Shown: piece by piece, positions 1 to 6,924 of the stretch | Position numbering within the stretch: position 1 is the stretch's first letter | How the letters are laid out: every line of letters begins with the position of its first letter | Source of the DNA: Rhodocyclaceae bacterium | GTDB taxonomy: Bacteria; Pseudomonadota; Gammaproteobacteria; Burkholderiales; Rhodocyclaceae | Length of the DNA stretch: 7,021 nt | Reading direction: 5' to 3' | NCBI GenBank assembly: GCA_027325905.1 | Contig: DAIEEM010000094.1 | Coordinates: forward strand, 1 to 7,021 | Notes under the pieces: model-generated | Told to the model about the DNA's origin: nothing | The model's database searches: none | The model's input: only the letters and a program-made list of their open reading frames with translations | Position numbers and translations under genes: made by a program

Positions 1-411
1 TTCTACCAGGGCAATTACCAGGCCTTCGCCGCGCGCTGGGCTGCCGCGATTCAGGACTGGGAGAAGCGGGCCGCACCGTTGAAGGGCATGGCCATCGTCG
101 TCCATCACAAGGCCTTCGTCTATCTCGAGAACTGGCTGGGCCTGAAGGAGATCGCCTCGCTCGAACCCAAGCCCGGCGTCGAGCCCACCGCCGCGCATCT
201 CTCCGAGGTGCTGGCGCAATTGCAAAGTCAGCCGGCAAAGGCCGTGGTGCGCTCGGTCTATAACGATCCGCGCGGATCGGAATGGCTGTCGGAACGCGCC
301 AGGATTCCGGTCGTGGTGCTGCCGTTCACGGTCGGCGGTTCGGACGGCGCCAAGGATTTGTTCGGTCTCTACGAGGACACCGTGCAGCGACTTCTGGCGG
401 CGCTCAAGTAG
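1..411 (+). CDS. Metal ABC transporter substrate-binding protein, ZnuA/TroA-like (3' part only)
   Basis: This is the C-terminal 136 residues of a periplasmic metal-binding protein; the reading frame is open from base 1, so the true start lies upstream. The protein would capture Zn2+ or Mn2+ and deliver it to the membrane permease. The evidence is the TroA-fold C-terminal pattern: FYQGNYQAFAARWAAAIQDW (a long helix like the family's linker helix), then VVHHKAFVYLENWLGL, resembling the family's metal-ligand His followed by an aromatic-rich helix and a 'GL' turn, then a segment ending in VVVLPF and a terminal helix LYEDTVQRLLAALK. The region around YNDPRGSEWL corresponds to the family's 'DP..S...A..L' stretch. 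The gene ends 14 nt before the permease start, so the two are almost certainly co-transcribed. The family assignment is fairly secure, but the metal cannot be told from this fragment. Confidence 0.8.
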   Translation, partial: FYQGNYQAFAARWAAAIQDWEKRAAPLKGMAIVVHHKAFVYLENWLGLKEIASLEPKPGVEPTAAHLSEVLAQLQSQPAKAVVRSVYNDPRGSEWLSERARIPVVVLPFTVGGSDGAKDLFGLYEDTVQRLLAALK

Positions 412-425
412 GCAGCGGGGGCCAT

Positions 426-1214
426 ATGAACCCGAATCTCGACGCCTTCAACCTTTCGATTTTCGCCCCCGCGCTCCTCGCCGGCTTCCTGGTGCTGGCC
501 ACCCACGTCCCCCTGGGCACGCAGGTGCTGGCGCGCGGCATCGTTTTCATCGACCTGGCCATCGCCCAGATCGCCACGCTCGGGGTGATCGCGGCCGACC
601 GCCTGGGCTTCGAGCCGGAAGGCTGGGTGGCGCAGGCGGCGGCCGTGGCGGCGGCGCTCGCCGGCGCCGCGCTGCTGACCTGGACCGAGAAGCGCTGGCC
701 CGACATCCAGGAGGCGCTGATCGGCGTACTGTTCGCGCTGGCCGCCAGCGGCGGCATGATCCTGGTGGCGAACAACCCGCACGGCGGCGAGCACCTGCAG
801 GACCTGCTGGCCGGGCAGATCCTCTGGGTCGGCTACGCGCAGTTGCTGCCGGTCGCCGTACTCACCGCTGTCATCCTGGCGGTGTGGTTCCGCTTCGGCG
901 CGCGCATCGGGCGCTTCGGCTTCTACGGCCTGTTCGCTTGCGCCGTCACCGCCTCGGTGCAGTTGGTCGGCGTCTACCTGGTCTTCGCCAGCCTCATCGT
1001 CCCGGCGCTGGCGACCCGCGGCTACGCCTCGCGCCGGCTGGTCGTCGCCTATGCCGCCGGCGCCGGCGGCTACATTCTGGGGCTGGTCGCCTCGACGCTG
1101 TTCGACCTGCCCTCCGGCCCCGTCATCGTCTGGGCTCTGGGACTGATCGGCATGGCGGTGCATCGCTTCAAGGCGCCGGCTCAGGTGCCGGCGGCGGCAC
1201 CGGCGGCACATTAA
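426..1214 (+). CDS. Metal ABC transporter permease, ABC-3 family (ZnuB-like)
   Basis: This 262-aa inner-membrane permease would form the channel of a zinc/manganese uptake ABC transporter with the binding protein just upstream. It is strongly hydrophobic, with about seven to eight likely membrane segments (roughly residues 13-33, 37-57, 68-86, 95-115, 136-155, 165-195, 203-225, 231-246). The family signature near residues 181-197, VGVYLVFASLIVPALAT, matches the ABC-3 'G..L..A.L..PA..A' pattern. Length is normal for the family. The ATG at 426 is preceded by GGGG a few bases upstream, a modest ribosome site; an earlier in-frame ATG at 282 would overlap the upstream gene and give a non-membrane leader, so it was rejected. 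The usual 'D...AH..L.G' motif reads FIDLAIAQIATLG here, with Gln48 in place of His. The C-terminus is an Ala/Pro-rich tail. No ATPase gene is visible; it may lie upstream of the window. Confidence 0.87.
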   Translation: MNPNLDAFNLSIFAPALLAGFLVLATHVPLGTQVLARGIVFIDLAIAQIATLGVIAADRLGFEPEGWVAQAAAVAAALAGAALLTWTEKRWPDIQEALIGVLFALAASGGMILVANNPHGGEHLQDLLAGQILWVGYAQLLPVAVLTAVILAVWFRFGARIGRFGFYGLFACAVTASVQLVGVYLVFASLIVPALATRGYASRRLVVAYAAGAGGYILGLVASTLFDLPSGPVIVWALGLIGMAVHRFKAPAQVPAAAPAAH

Positions 1215-1238
1215 GGCTCCTTCAACGGCGCCCCAGGA

Positions 1239-1272
1239 TTTGTCGCACCTGCGGTAAGCTCGCCCCGACAAA
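1239..1272. repeat. Inverted repeat TTTGTCG/CGACAAA in the hslV leader
   Basis: Two perfect 7-bp arms (1239-1245 and 1266-1272) are separated by 20 bp and lie 17 bp before the hslV start codon. This could be a stem-loop in the hslV leader RNA or a regulator site. No convincing sigma70 or sigma32 promoter could be assigned in the 75-bp gap. Confidence 0.35.
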
Positions 1273-1289
1273 CCAACAAAGGAAGCCAC

Positions 1290-1826
1290 ATGGAGCAATA
1301 CCACGGCACCACCATCCTCTCCGTGCGGCGCGGCAACATCGTCGCGCTTGGCGGCGACGGCCAGGTGACGCTCGGCAACATCGTCATCAAGGCGACGGCG
1401 CGCAAGATACGGCGCCTCTACAACGACCAGATTCTCGCCGGCTTCGCCGGCGGCACGGCGGATGCCTTCACGCTGTTCGAGCGCTTCGAGGCCAAGCTGG
1501 AAAAGCACCAGGGCAACCTGTTGCGCGCGGCGGTGGAACTGGCGAAGGACTGGCGCACCGACCGCATGCTGCGCCGGCTGGAGGCGATGCTGGCGGTGGC
1601 GGATCGCGCTCATTCGCTGGTCATCACCGGCAACGGCGACGTGCTGGAGCCGGAGTTCGGCATCGTCGCCATCGGCAGCGGCGGGCCATATGCGCAGTCC
1701 GCGGCGCGGGCCTTGCTGGAGAACACGGAACTGGGGCCGGCGGAAATCATCGCCAAGTCGTTGGCGATCGCCGGCGACCTGTGCATCTACACCAACCAGA
1801 ACCACCTCATCGAGACGCTGGAGTAG
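1290..1826 (+). CDS. hslV: ATP-dependent protease proteolytic subunit HslV (ClpQ)
   Basis: HslV is the N-terminal-threonine peptidase of the cytoplasmic HslVU complex. It forms a double hexamer that degrades proteins unfolded and threaded in by HslU. The 178-aa product aligns by eye along its whole length with E. coli HslV (about 176 aa). Residues 1-6 (MEQYHG) are a short propeptide, and Thr7 becomes the catalytic N-terminal nucleophile after self-processing. Asp23 and Lys39 correspond to mature Asp17 and Lys33, and Ser130 in [10 protein letters not shown] to mature Ser124 of the active site. Other family blocks are [38 protein letters not shown] and ENTELGP. The ATG at 1290 follows AAAGGAAG at good spacing. 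The partner gene hslU is not adjacent as usual but starts 2.76 kb downstream, beyond two genes on the opposite strand. The last 20 bp overlap the 3' end of the convergent 79-aa gene. Confidence 0.98.
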   Translation: MEQYHGTTILSVRRGNIVALGGDGQVTLGNIVIKATARKIRRLYNDQILAGFAGGTADAFTLFERFEAKLEKHQGNLLRAAVELAKDWRTDRMLRRLEAMLAVADRAHSLVITGNGDVLEPEFGIVAIGSGGPYAQSAARALLENTELGPAEIIAKSLAIAGDLCIYTNQNHLIETLE

Positions 1827-2046
1827 CTTTCTCGGCGTCGAGGCGCCGCCGCCACTTGGCCATCGGCGCGCGCTCGACGATCAGCGCATGGCCGTCGGGC
1901 AGGGCCATGGCAAGGATTTCGCGGCCGTCGTGTTCGAGCCGGTAGATGGTGGTGGCGCCGACGGCGCGCGACGACACGCGCTTCGAGTTGCCGAGCAGGG
2001 CCGCCAGTTCGCGGCGGTCGACGGCGCGCCAGTCGATGTCCTTCAC
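1807..2046 (-). CDS. Small protein of unknown function, translationally coupled to the c-di-GMP gene
   Basis: This is a 79-aa reading frame whose product I do not recognise. It starts with GTG overlapping the stop of the upstream 826-aa gene as GTGA, a 4-bp overlap typical of translational coupling, and has no other obvious start. The protein is soluble-looking and without Cys: a charged N-terminal helix ([18 protein letters not shown]), a central stretch that looks like beta-strands ([29 protein letters not shown]), and a basic tail ([10 protein letters not shown]). No membrane segment or signal peptide is seen. Its 3' end runs 20 bp into the convergent hslV. The coupled start and the alternating hydrophobic strand pattern argue for a real gene. 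Position suggests a role with the c-di-GMP protein or its regulation, but that is only inference. Confidence 0.62.
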   Translation of the reverse strand: MKDIDWRAVDRRELAALLGNSKRVSSRAVGATTIYRLEHDGREILAMALPDGHALIVERAPMAKWRRRLDAEKATPASR

Positions 2047-4523
2047 ACGGACTCCCGGCGCACGCGTTCCTCGAATTCGGCGACGTCGAGCGGGCGACCG
2101 AAGAAGTAGCCCTGCACCTGGTCGCAGTTGAGTTTCTCCAGCACCAGCACCTGTGCTTCCAGCTCCACGCCTTCGGCGACGACGCGCAGGCCGAGGGTGC
2201 GCGCCAGGGCGACGACGGCGGCGGCGATGGCGGCGTCGTCGGCATTGTGGTGCAGGTCGCGGACGAAGGAGCGGTCGATCTTGACCTCGTCGATGGGGAA
2301 GCGCCGCAGGTAGGAGAGGCTCGAGTAGCCGGTGCCGAAGTCGTCGAGCGAAAGCGAGATGCCCAACTGCTTGATCGAATGCATGGCGGTCAGGGCACGC
2401 TCCGCATCCTGCATGACCATGCTCTCGGTGAGTTCGAAGACGAAGGCCTGCGGGTCGGCACCGGATTCGGCGAGCGCGGCGGCGACCAGGTCGGGCAGGT
2501 TCTCCAGGCGGAATTGCCGCGCCGACAGGTTGATGGCCAGCTTCAGCGGCGGCAGGCCGGCCTCGCGCCAGGCGACGTACTGGCGCATGGCCTCCTGCAT
2601 GACCCAGGCGCCGAGCGGCACGACGAGGCCGGTGTCCTCGGCCAGCGGGATGAATTCGTTCGGATGGACGAGGCCGAGCTGCGGGTGCTGCCAGCGCACC
2701 AGCGCTTCGGCGCCGATGATGCGGCGCGTGGCGAGGTCGATCTTCGGCTGGTAGTGGAGCAGCAGTTCCTTGCGTTCGATGGCGCGGCGCAGCGCGCCTT
2801 CCATGTCGATGCGCTCGACGGCCATGGTCGCCATGTCGGGCGAGAACAGGCGCACGCTGTTGCGGCCGTGCTCCTTGACGCGGTACATAGCGATGTCGGC
2901 GTTGCGCAACAGGGTCTCGCCGTGCTCGCCGTCGCGCGGGTAGAGCGAGATGCCGATGCTGGCGCCGACGTAGGCCTCGCGTTCGCCGATGCGCACGGGT
3001 TCGGCCAGCGACTCGGTGATCTTGGCGGCGATGCCGTCGACGTCGTCGGCCTGCGTCAGGTCGGCCAACACGATGACGAACTCGTCGCCGCCGAGGCGGG
3101 CGACGGTGTCGGACTCGCGCACGCAGGTGCGCAGGCGATTGGCGACTTCCTTCAGCAGGTCGTCGCCGGCCGAGTGGCCGAAGGCGTCGTTGACGTGCTT
3201 GAAGTGGTCGAGGTCGAGCAGCATCACGGCGACCGCGCGGTTGGAGCGGCGCGCGAAGGCGATCGACTGGGCGATGCGGTCATGCAGCAGCGTGCGGTTG
3301 GCGAGCCCGGTGAGGTTGTCGTGCGTGGCCTGGTGCTCGATGGCGTGCTGGTAGTGGATGCGCTCGCTGACGTCGTTGATGACGCTGACGAAATGCGTGG
3401 TCTCGGGACGCGAGAGGTCGCTGATCGGCGCGATGTGCAGCTCGTTCCAGAACAGCGAGCCGTCCTTGCGGTAGTTGCGCAGCACGGCGTGGGCGGCGCG
3501 CTTCTCGTGCAGCGCGGCGCGGATCTCGTTCAAGCCGGGCTGGGCGAGGTCGTCGCGCACCAGGAAGCGCCCCTCGCGGCCGATCACCTCGCCCACGGTA
3601 TAGCCGGTGATGCGCTCGAAGGCGGGGTTGACGTAGATGATCGAGTGGTCGTCGGCGCTGCTCTTGGTGATCATGATGCCGTTGGAGGACGAGGCCAGCG
3701 CCTGCTCGCGGATCGAGAGCGCCTGCGCCATCTCGCGCAGTTGTGTGGTGTCCTCCTTGACGGCGATCAGACGCGAGATGCGGCCGTTGGCGTCGCGGAT
3801 CGGCGAGATGGTCTGGCGTTCCCAGTAGATGCTGCCGTCCTTGCGGCGGTTGCGGATGTCGCCCTGCCAGCGCCGGCCTTCGTTGACGGCCTCCCAAAGC
3901 TGGCGATAGACCTCGGCCGGCGTTTCGCCGGACTTCCAGATCGACGGCAACTGCCCGACGATTTCGGCGGCGGCGTAGCCGGTCATCGCCGTCAGGCTGG
4001 GATTGCAGTATTCGATGCGGCCTTCGGCGTCGGTGATGACTACGGCGAAGGGGCTTTGCTCGATGGCGCGCGACAGCATGTCGACCTGCACCTGGGCGGC
4101 GGCGCGCTCGCGCTCGGCGGCGAGTGATTCGATGCCGTAGGCGAGGTCGTCGGCCAGCGTGGCGAGCAGGTCGAGTTCGTCGTCGGCGAGCGGCACCTGG
4201 CTTTGCGCCGCGGCGACGGTCAGCGCGCCGAGGCGCCGGCCCTGGTGGCGCAAGGGCAGCGAGACGGCGGCGGGCACGAAAGTCCAACTCTGGGTGGCGC
4301 CGGCGCTGTCGGGCTGGCCGAGCACGATATCGACGTGGGTGTAGCCGCCGGTCGTCGACAGCATGCGGCAAAGGCAGGAAACCAGCGTATCGGGATCGCG
4401 CGCCCGTTGCAGGCAGTCGCTCCACTCGGCGAAGAGGCTCACCGCCTGCCGCAGCCGCTCGATTTGTCCGACCAAGGCGGCCTCACGGTCGCTCCCGTCG
4501 CGCTCTCTTGATGTCTTCGTCAT
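2043..4523 (-). CDS. Diguanylate cyclase/phosphodiesterase with GAF-like, two PAS, GGDEF and EAL domains
   Basis: This is an 826-aa cytoplasmic sensor enzyme for cyclic di-GMP, with no membrane segments. Domain order: an N-terminal helix and GAF-like region (about 20-140), PAS1 (about 152-262, [20 protein letters not shown]), PAS2 (about 272-388, NGIMITK...[14 protein letters not shown]), GGDEF (about 397-560) and EAL (about 570-820). The cyclase site GGDEF is intact at 478-482, with metal Asp437 in LLDLDHFK. An inhibitory-site motif RESD (469-472) lies exactly five residues before it. The phosphodiesterase residues are all present: E606 of EAL, N665, E697, D727-D728 in [10 protein letters not shown]748, E784 and Q804. 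Both activities are therefore possible. The PAS domains would sense a ligand, redox state or cofactor not identifiable from sequence; each ends in a PAC-like RKDGS..W block. The ATG at 4523 was chosen because the frame stays open upstream only by running antisense through hslU. It is the first gene of a two-gene unit with the 79-aa protein and is divergent from hslU. Confidence 0.96.
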   Translation of the reverse strand: MTKTSRERDGSDREAALVGQIERLRQAVSLFAEWSDCLQRARDPDTLVSCLCRMLSTTGGYTHVDIVLGQPDSAGATQSWTFVPAAVSLPLRHQGRRLGALTVAAAQSQVPLADDELDLLATLADDLAYGIESLAAERERAAAQVQVDMLSRAIEQSPFAVVITDAEGRIEYCNPSLTAMTGYAAAEIVGQLPSIWKSGETPAEVYRQLWEAVNEGRRWQGDIRNRRKDGSIYWERQTISPIRDANGRISRLIAVKEDTTQLREMAQALSIREQALASSSNGIMITKSSADDHSIIYVNPAFERITGYTVGEVIGREGRFLVRDDLAQPGLNEIRAALHEKRAAHAVLRNYRKDGSLFWNELHIAPISDLSRPETTHFVSVINDVSERIHYQHAIEHQATHDNLTGLANRTLLHDRIAQSIAFARRSNRAVAVMLLDLDHFKHVNDAFGHSAGDDLLKEVANRLRTCVRESDTVARLGGDEFVIVLADLTQADDVDGIAAKITESLAEPVRIGEREAYVGASIGISLYPRDGEHGETLLRNADIAMYRVKEHGRNSVRLFSPDMATMAVERIDMEGALRRAIERKELLLHYQPKIDLATRRIIGAEALVRWQHPQLGLVHPNEFIPLAEDTGLVVPLGAWVMQEAMRQYVAWREAGLPPLKLAINLSARQFRLENLPDLVAAALAESGADPQAFVFELTESMVMQDAERALTAMHSIKQLGISLSLDDFGTGYSSLSYLRRFPIDEVKIDRSFVRDLHHNADDAAIAAAVVALARTLGLRVVAEGVELEAQVLVLEKLNCDQVQGYFFGRPLDVAEFEERVRRESV

Positions 4524-4543
4524 GTGATGGAGTCTGACTTTCG

Positions 4544-4553
4544 TATGATCATA
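4544..4553. promoter_or_regulatory. Palindrome TATGATCATA between divergent promoters
   Basis: This is a perfect 10-bp palindrome in the 66-bp spacer between the c-di-GMP gene (minus) and hslU (plus). It contains TATGAT, five of six matches to a sigma70 -10 box, on each strand. On the minus strand it pairs with a good -35 box. On the plus strand no convincing -35 is found at 16-18 bp spacing. Confidence 0.45.
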
Positions 4554-4577
4554 GCAGGGGCGGCGGCGAACTGTGAA
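4548..4577 (-). promoter_or_regulatory. Predicted sigma70 promoter of the c-di-GMP gene
   Basis: Read on the minus strand, TTCACA (4577-4572) is followed after 18 bp by TATGAT (4553-4548); each box matches five of six consensus bases. Transcription would start near 4541, giving a leader of about 18 nt to the ATG at 4523, with no strong Shine-Dalgarno sequence. The -35 box lies only 13 bp before the hslU start codon, so the divergent transcription units must share this short DNA. Confidence 0.5.
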
Positions 4578-4589
4578 ATAATCCGGACC

Positions 4590-5927
4590 ATGATTCCCAC
4601 GACTCCGATGACCCCGGCGGAAATAGTTTCCGAGCTCGACAAGAACATCGTCGGCCAGGCGCGCGCCAAGCGCGCGGTCGCCATTGCGCTGCGCAACCGT
4701 TGGCGCCGCGCCCAGGTGGACGAGCCGCTGCGCAGCGAAATCACGCCCAAGAACATCCTCATGATCGGCCCCACGGGGGTGGGCAAGACCGAGATCGCGC
4801 GGCGCCTGGCGCGGCTCGCCAACGCGCCCTTCATCAAGATCGAGGCCACCAAGTTCACCGAAGTCGGCTACGTCGGCCGCGACGTCGATACCATCATCCG
4901 CGATCTCGCCGAGACGGCGATCAAGGACGCCCGCGAGCAGGCCATGCGCGCCGTCAAGAGCCGCGCCATGGACGCTGCCGAGGACCGCGTGCTCGACGTG
5001 CTGCTGCCGCCGGCGCGCTCGGCGGGCTTCGTCGAGACGGCGGCCGAGGATTCCAGCACGCGGCAGAAATTCCGCAAGAAGCTGCGCGAGGGCGAACTCG
5101 ACGACAAGGAAGTCGATATCGAGGTCGCCGCCGTTCCTGCCCACATGGAGATTCTCGCGCCGCCGGGCATGGAAGACCTGACGCAGCAGATCCAGGGCAT
5201 GTTCCAGAACCTCGGCGGCGGTCGCCGCAAGCAGCGCAAGATGAAGATCAGCGACGCCATGAAGGCGCTGGCCGAGGAAGAGGCGGCGCGCCTGATCAAC
5301 GACGACGAGGTCAAGAGCCAGGCGCTGAAGAACGTCGAGCAGCATGGCATCGTCTTCCTCGACGAGATCGACAAGATCGCCTCGCGCTCGGAGGCCATGG
5401 GCGCCGACGTCTCGCGCCAGGGCGTGCAGCGCGACCTGCTGCCGCTGGTCGAAGGCACGACGGTATCGACCAAGTACGGCATGATCAAGACCGACCACAT
5501 CCTGTTCATCGCCAGCGGCGCCTTCCACCTCGCCAAACCCTCCGACCTGATTCCGGAACTGCAGGGCCGCTTCCCGATCCGCGTCGAGCTCGATTCGCTG
5601 TCGGTCGACGACTTCGAGTGCATCCTGACGCAGACCGACGCCTGCCTGACGCGCCAGTACCAGGCGCTGCTCGGCACCGAGAACGTGACCGTCGAGTTCT
5701 CGCCCGAGGGCATCCGCCGCATGGCCGAGATCGCCTTCCAGGTGAACGAGAAAACCGAGAACATCGGCGCGCGCCGCCTCTACACGGTGATGGAGAAGCT
5801 GCTCGAAGAAGTCTCCTTCGAAGCCGGCGCCAAGGGCGCGATGAAGGTGGCCGTCGATGCCGCCTACGTCGATGCGCGGCTGGGCGAACTGGCGAAGAAT
5901 GAAGACCTGAGCCGCTACGTGCTGTAG
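4590..5927 (+). CDS. hslU: ATP-dependent protease ATPase subunit HslU (ClpY)
   Basis: HslU is the AAA+ unfoldase that recognises substrates, unfolds them and threads them into HslV. At 445 aa it matches the family length (E. coli about 443). Visible landmarks, numbering from this ATG: the N-terminal block [20 protein letters not shown]; Walker A GPTGVGKT (60-67); pore loop GYVG (93-96); an intermediate (I) domain over roughly 110-240; Walker B VFLDEID (255-261); arginine finger within ELQGRFPIR (near R327); sensor-2 GARRL (about 393-397); and the C-terminal tail ending LSRYVL, which docks into HslV on activation. The in-frame ATG at 4608 (MTPAEIV) is an alternative closer to the E. coli start; the upstream ATGs at 4524 and 4545 add residues not typical of the family. 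No clear Shine-Dalgarno sequence precedes either candidate. The gene is separated from hslV by a two-gene antisense unit, so it needs its own promoter. Confidence 0.97.
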   Translation: MIPTTPMTPAEIVSELDKNIVGQARAKRAVAIALRNRWRRAQVDEPLRSEITPKNILMIGPTGVGKTEIARRLARLANAPFIKIEATKFTEVGYVGRDVDTIIRDLAETAIKDAREQAMRAVKSRAMDAAEDRVLDVLLPPARSAGFVETAAEDSSTRQKFRKKLREGELDDKEVDIEVAAVPAHMEILAPPGMEDLTQQIQGMFQNLGGGRRKQRKMKISDAMKALAEEEAARLINDDEVKSQALKNVEQHGIVFLDEIDKIASRSEAMGADVSRQGVQRDLLPLVEGTTVSTKYGMIKTDHILFIASGAFHLAKPSDLIPELQGRFPIRVELDSLSVDDFECILTQTDACLTRQYQALLGTENVTVEFSPEGIRRMAEIAFQVNEKTENIGARRLYTVMEKLLEEVSFEAGAKGAMKVAVDAAYVDARLGELAKNEDLSRYVL

Positions 5928-5940
5928 CGGCGATGCCGGG

Positions 5941-5975
5941 CGCCGTCCCGGCGGCCTACCGCGGCCGGGACGGCG
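5941..5975. repeat. 12-bp inverted repeat between convergent hslU and dsrE2
   Basis: The arms 5941-5952 and 5964-5975 (CGCCGTCCCGGC and its complement) form a perfect 12-bp GC-rich stem with an 11-nt loop, starting 13 bp after the hslU stop and ending 44 bp before the dsrE2 stop (reading along plus). Neither side has a T-run, so it is not a standard intrinsic terminator. It may still end transcription or protect the 3' end of hslU or dsrE2 mRNA. Confidence 0.55.
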
Positions 5976-6019
5976 TCACGCGCGGCAGCGCCCTGCTCAT
6001 GCGCGTCGGGTGGGGTTGC

Positions 6020-6649
6020 TCAGACGAACAGGCATACGTCGGCCTTCTGGGCTTCGGCCAGGTAGCTCGTCGCGCCGATCCATTCCGCGATCTCCGGTAT
6101 GAACTCGTCCTGGCGATGGCTGAACAGGTCGACAGTCATCTGGCAGGCCAGCAGGCGCACCCCGGATTCGATGCAGATGTCACGCAGTTCCTTGATGCTG
6201 GCGATGCCCTTGGCCTTGACGGTCTGCTCCATCATCGCCGTGGCGAAACCTTCGAAGCCGGGGAGGTTGCCGGCCACGAAGTTGGGCACCGGCAGGTTCG
6301 TCTGCTGCAGCCATTCGGGGCCGAAGGGCAGCTTCATCGGCATGGCCGGGTTCCCCAGCGGCGAGACCTTGATGCTCAGGTCCTTCTTGAGCAGTTCCAG
6401 TCCGTAGAAGGTGAAGAAGATGGACGCGTTCCAGCCCAGCGCGGCTGCGGTCGAGGCCAGGATGAACGGCGGGTAGGCCATGTCCATCGTGCCCTTGGTG
6501 GCGATGATGGCGAGCGATTTGGTCCTGGCGGCGTCGCGCTCGGCGATCTTTTCCTCCAGGCGCCGGTCGAACCAGGCGTCCAGGCTGGCCAGGTCGGCGG
6601 GCATCGCGCGGGCGCCGCCGTCCGGCGCATGCAGCATGGCAAGATTCAT
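6020..6649 (-). CDS. dsrE2: DsrE2-like protein (DsrE/DsrF/DrsH family sulfur carrier)
   Basis: This 209-aa protein belongs to the DsrE/F/H-like group often called DsrE2, which is thought to relay persulfide sulfur with TusA and rhodanese in sulfur-oxidising and other bacteria. The N-terminal 40 residues are charged and helical. The core begins LAIIATKGTMDMAYPPFILASTAAALG, followed by IFFTFYGLELL, the typical DsrE strand-helix-strand pattern with a hydrophobic segment (about 56-87) that may associate with the membrane. Candidate sulfur-carrying cysteines are Cys159 (RDIC) and Cys169 in LLACQMT, the latter at the usual DsrE active-site position; Cys206 lies near the C-terminus. The ATG at 6649 is 10 nt after the tusA stop, and its Shine-Dalgarno AGGAG overlaps that stop, so the two are translated from one message. 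No rhodanese, hdr or dsr genes are visible nearby, so the physiological pathway is open. Confidence 0.88.
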   Translation of the reverse strand: MNLAMLHAPDGGARAMPADLASLDAWFDRRLEEKIAERDAARTKSLAIIATKGTMDMAYPPFILASTAAALGWNASIFFTFYGLELLKKDLSIKVSPLGNPAMPMKLPFGPEWLQQTNLPVPNFVAGNLPGFEGFATAMMEQTVKAKGIASIKELRDICIESGVRLLACQMTVDLFSHRQDEFIPEIAEWIGATSYLAEAQKADVCLFV

Positions 6650-6659
6650 GGCGTTCTCC

Positions 6660-6887
6660 TCAGGCTTTGCGCACGAAGAATTCGAATTCGCCGCCGGCTT
6701 GCTGCGAAGACAACAGCGTATTGCCGGTCTGCGTGCAGAAGGCCGCCATGTCCTTGAGGGAGCCCGGATCGGTGGATACCACCTTGAGGGTGTCGCCGGA
6801 CTGCATTGCGTTCAGGGTCTTCTTGGCGCGCAGAATGGGCAGGGGGCAGTTGAGGCCGCGGGCGTCGAGGGTTTGGTTCGCTTCCAT
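6660..6887 (-). CDS. tusA: TusA-family sulfurtransferase
   Basis: This is a 75-aa small sulfur carrier of the TusA/SirA/YeeD family. The defining CPxP motif is C14-P-L-P17 in LDARGLNCPLPIL, where Cys14 carries the persulfide. The rest follows the family's beta-alpha-beta-alpha-beta-beta plan: AKKTLNAMQSGDTLKVVSTDPGSLKDMAAFC, then a C-terminal strand GGEFEFFVRK. A second cysteine, Cys51, lies in the AFCTQTGN turn, a common feature of the family. It is first in a two-gene operon with dsrE2, where TusA is expected to exchange sulfur with DsrE2. The ATG at 6887 has a strong AAGGAG six bases upstream (6894-6899). The gene may be a pathway-specific paralogue rather than the tRNA-thiolation TusA of E. 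coli, since the tusBCD partners are absent and dsrE2 is present. Confidence 0.94.
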   Translation of the reverse strand: MEANQTLDARGLNCPLPILRAKKTLNAMQSGDTLKVVSTDPGSLKDMAAFCTQTGNTLLSSQQAGGEFEFFVRKA

Positions 6888-6924
6888 AAGTGTCTCCTTC
6901 AGGTTGGTTTGATGCTGTTGCTCT

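Noticed and set aside
1184..1201. GGTGCCG/CGGCACC hairpin at the end of the permease gene as a terminator
   Set aside because: It lies inside the coding sequence of the Ala/Pro-rich tail and has no T-run; repeated GCC/GGC codons explain it.
1215..1289. Heat-shock (sigma32) promoter for hslV
   Set aside because: CTTCAAC near 1220 and CCCC stretches are present but at the wrong spacing; no pair fits a sigma32 promoter.
369..1805. 478-codon minus-strand frame across the permease and hslV
   Set aside because: It is a shadow frame over two well-identified plus-strand genes, with Arg/Gln/Asp/His-rich low-complexity translation and no recognisable motif.
2247..4127. 626-codon plus-strand frame antisense to the c-di-GMP gene
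   Set aside because: Its composition is the Val/Asp/Gly/Ala/Arg-rich pattern of the complement of a real GC-rich gene, while the minus strand encodes a complete, motif-perfect protein.
4524..5528. In-frame N-terminal extension of the c-di-GMP gene by 335 codons on the minus strand
   Set aside because: It lies fully antisense to hslU, has no domain-like sequence, and is open only because high-GC DNA has few stops. The ATG at 4523 with a promoter just upstream explains the gene.
5933..6757. 274-codon plus-strand frame over dsrE2 and part of tusA
   Set aside because: It covers genes with clear family motifs and strong ribosome sites on the minus strand; the translation has no family-like pattern.
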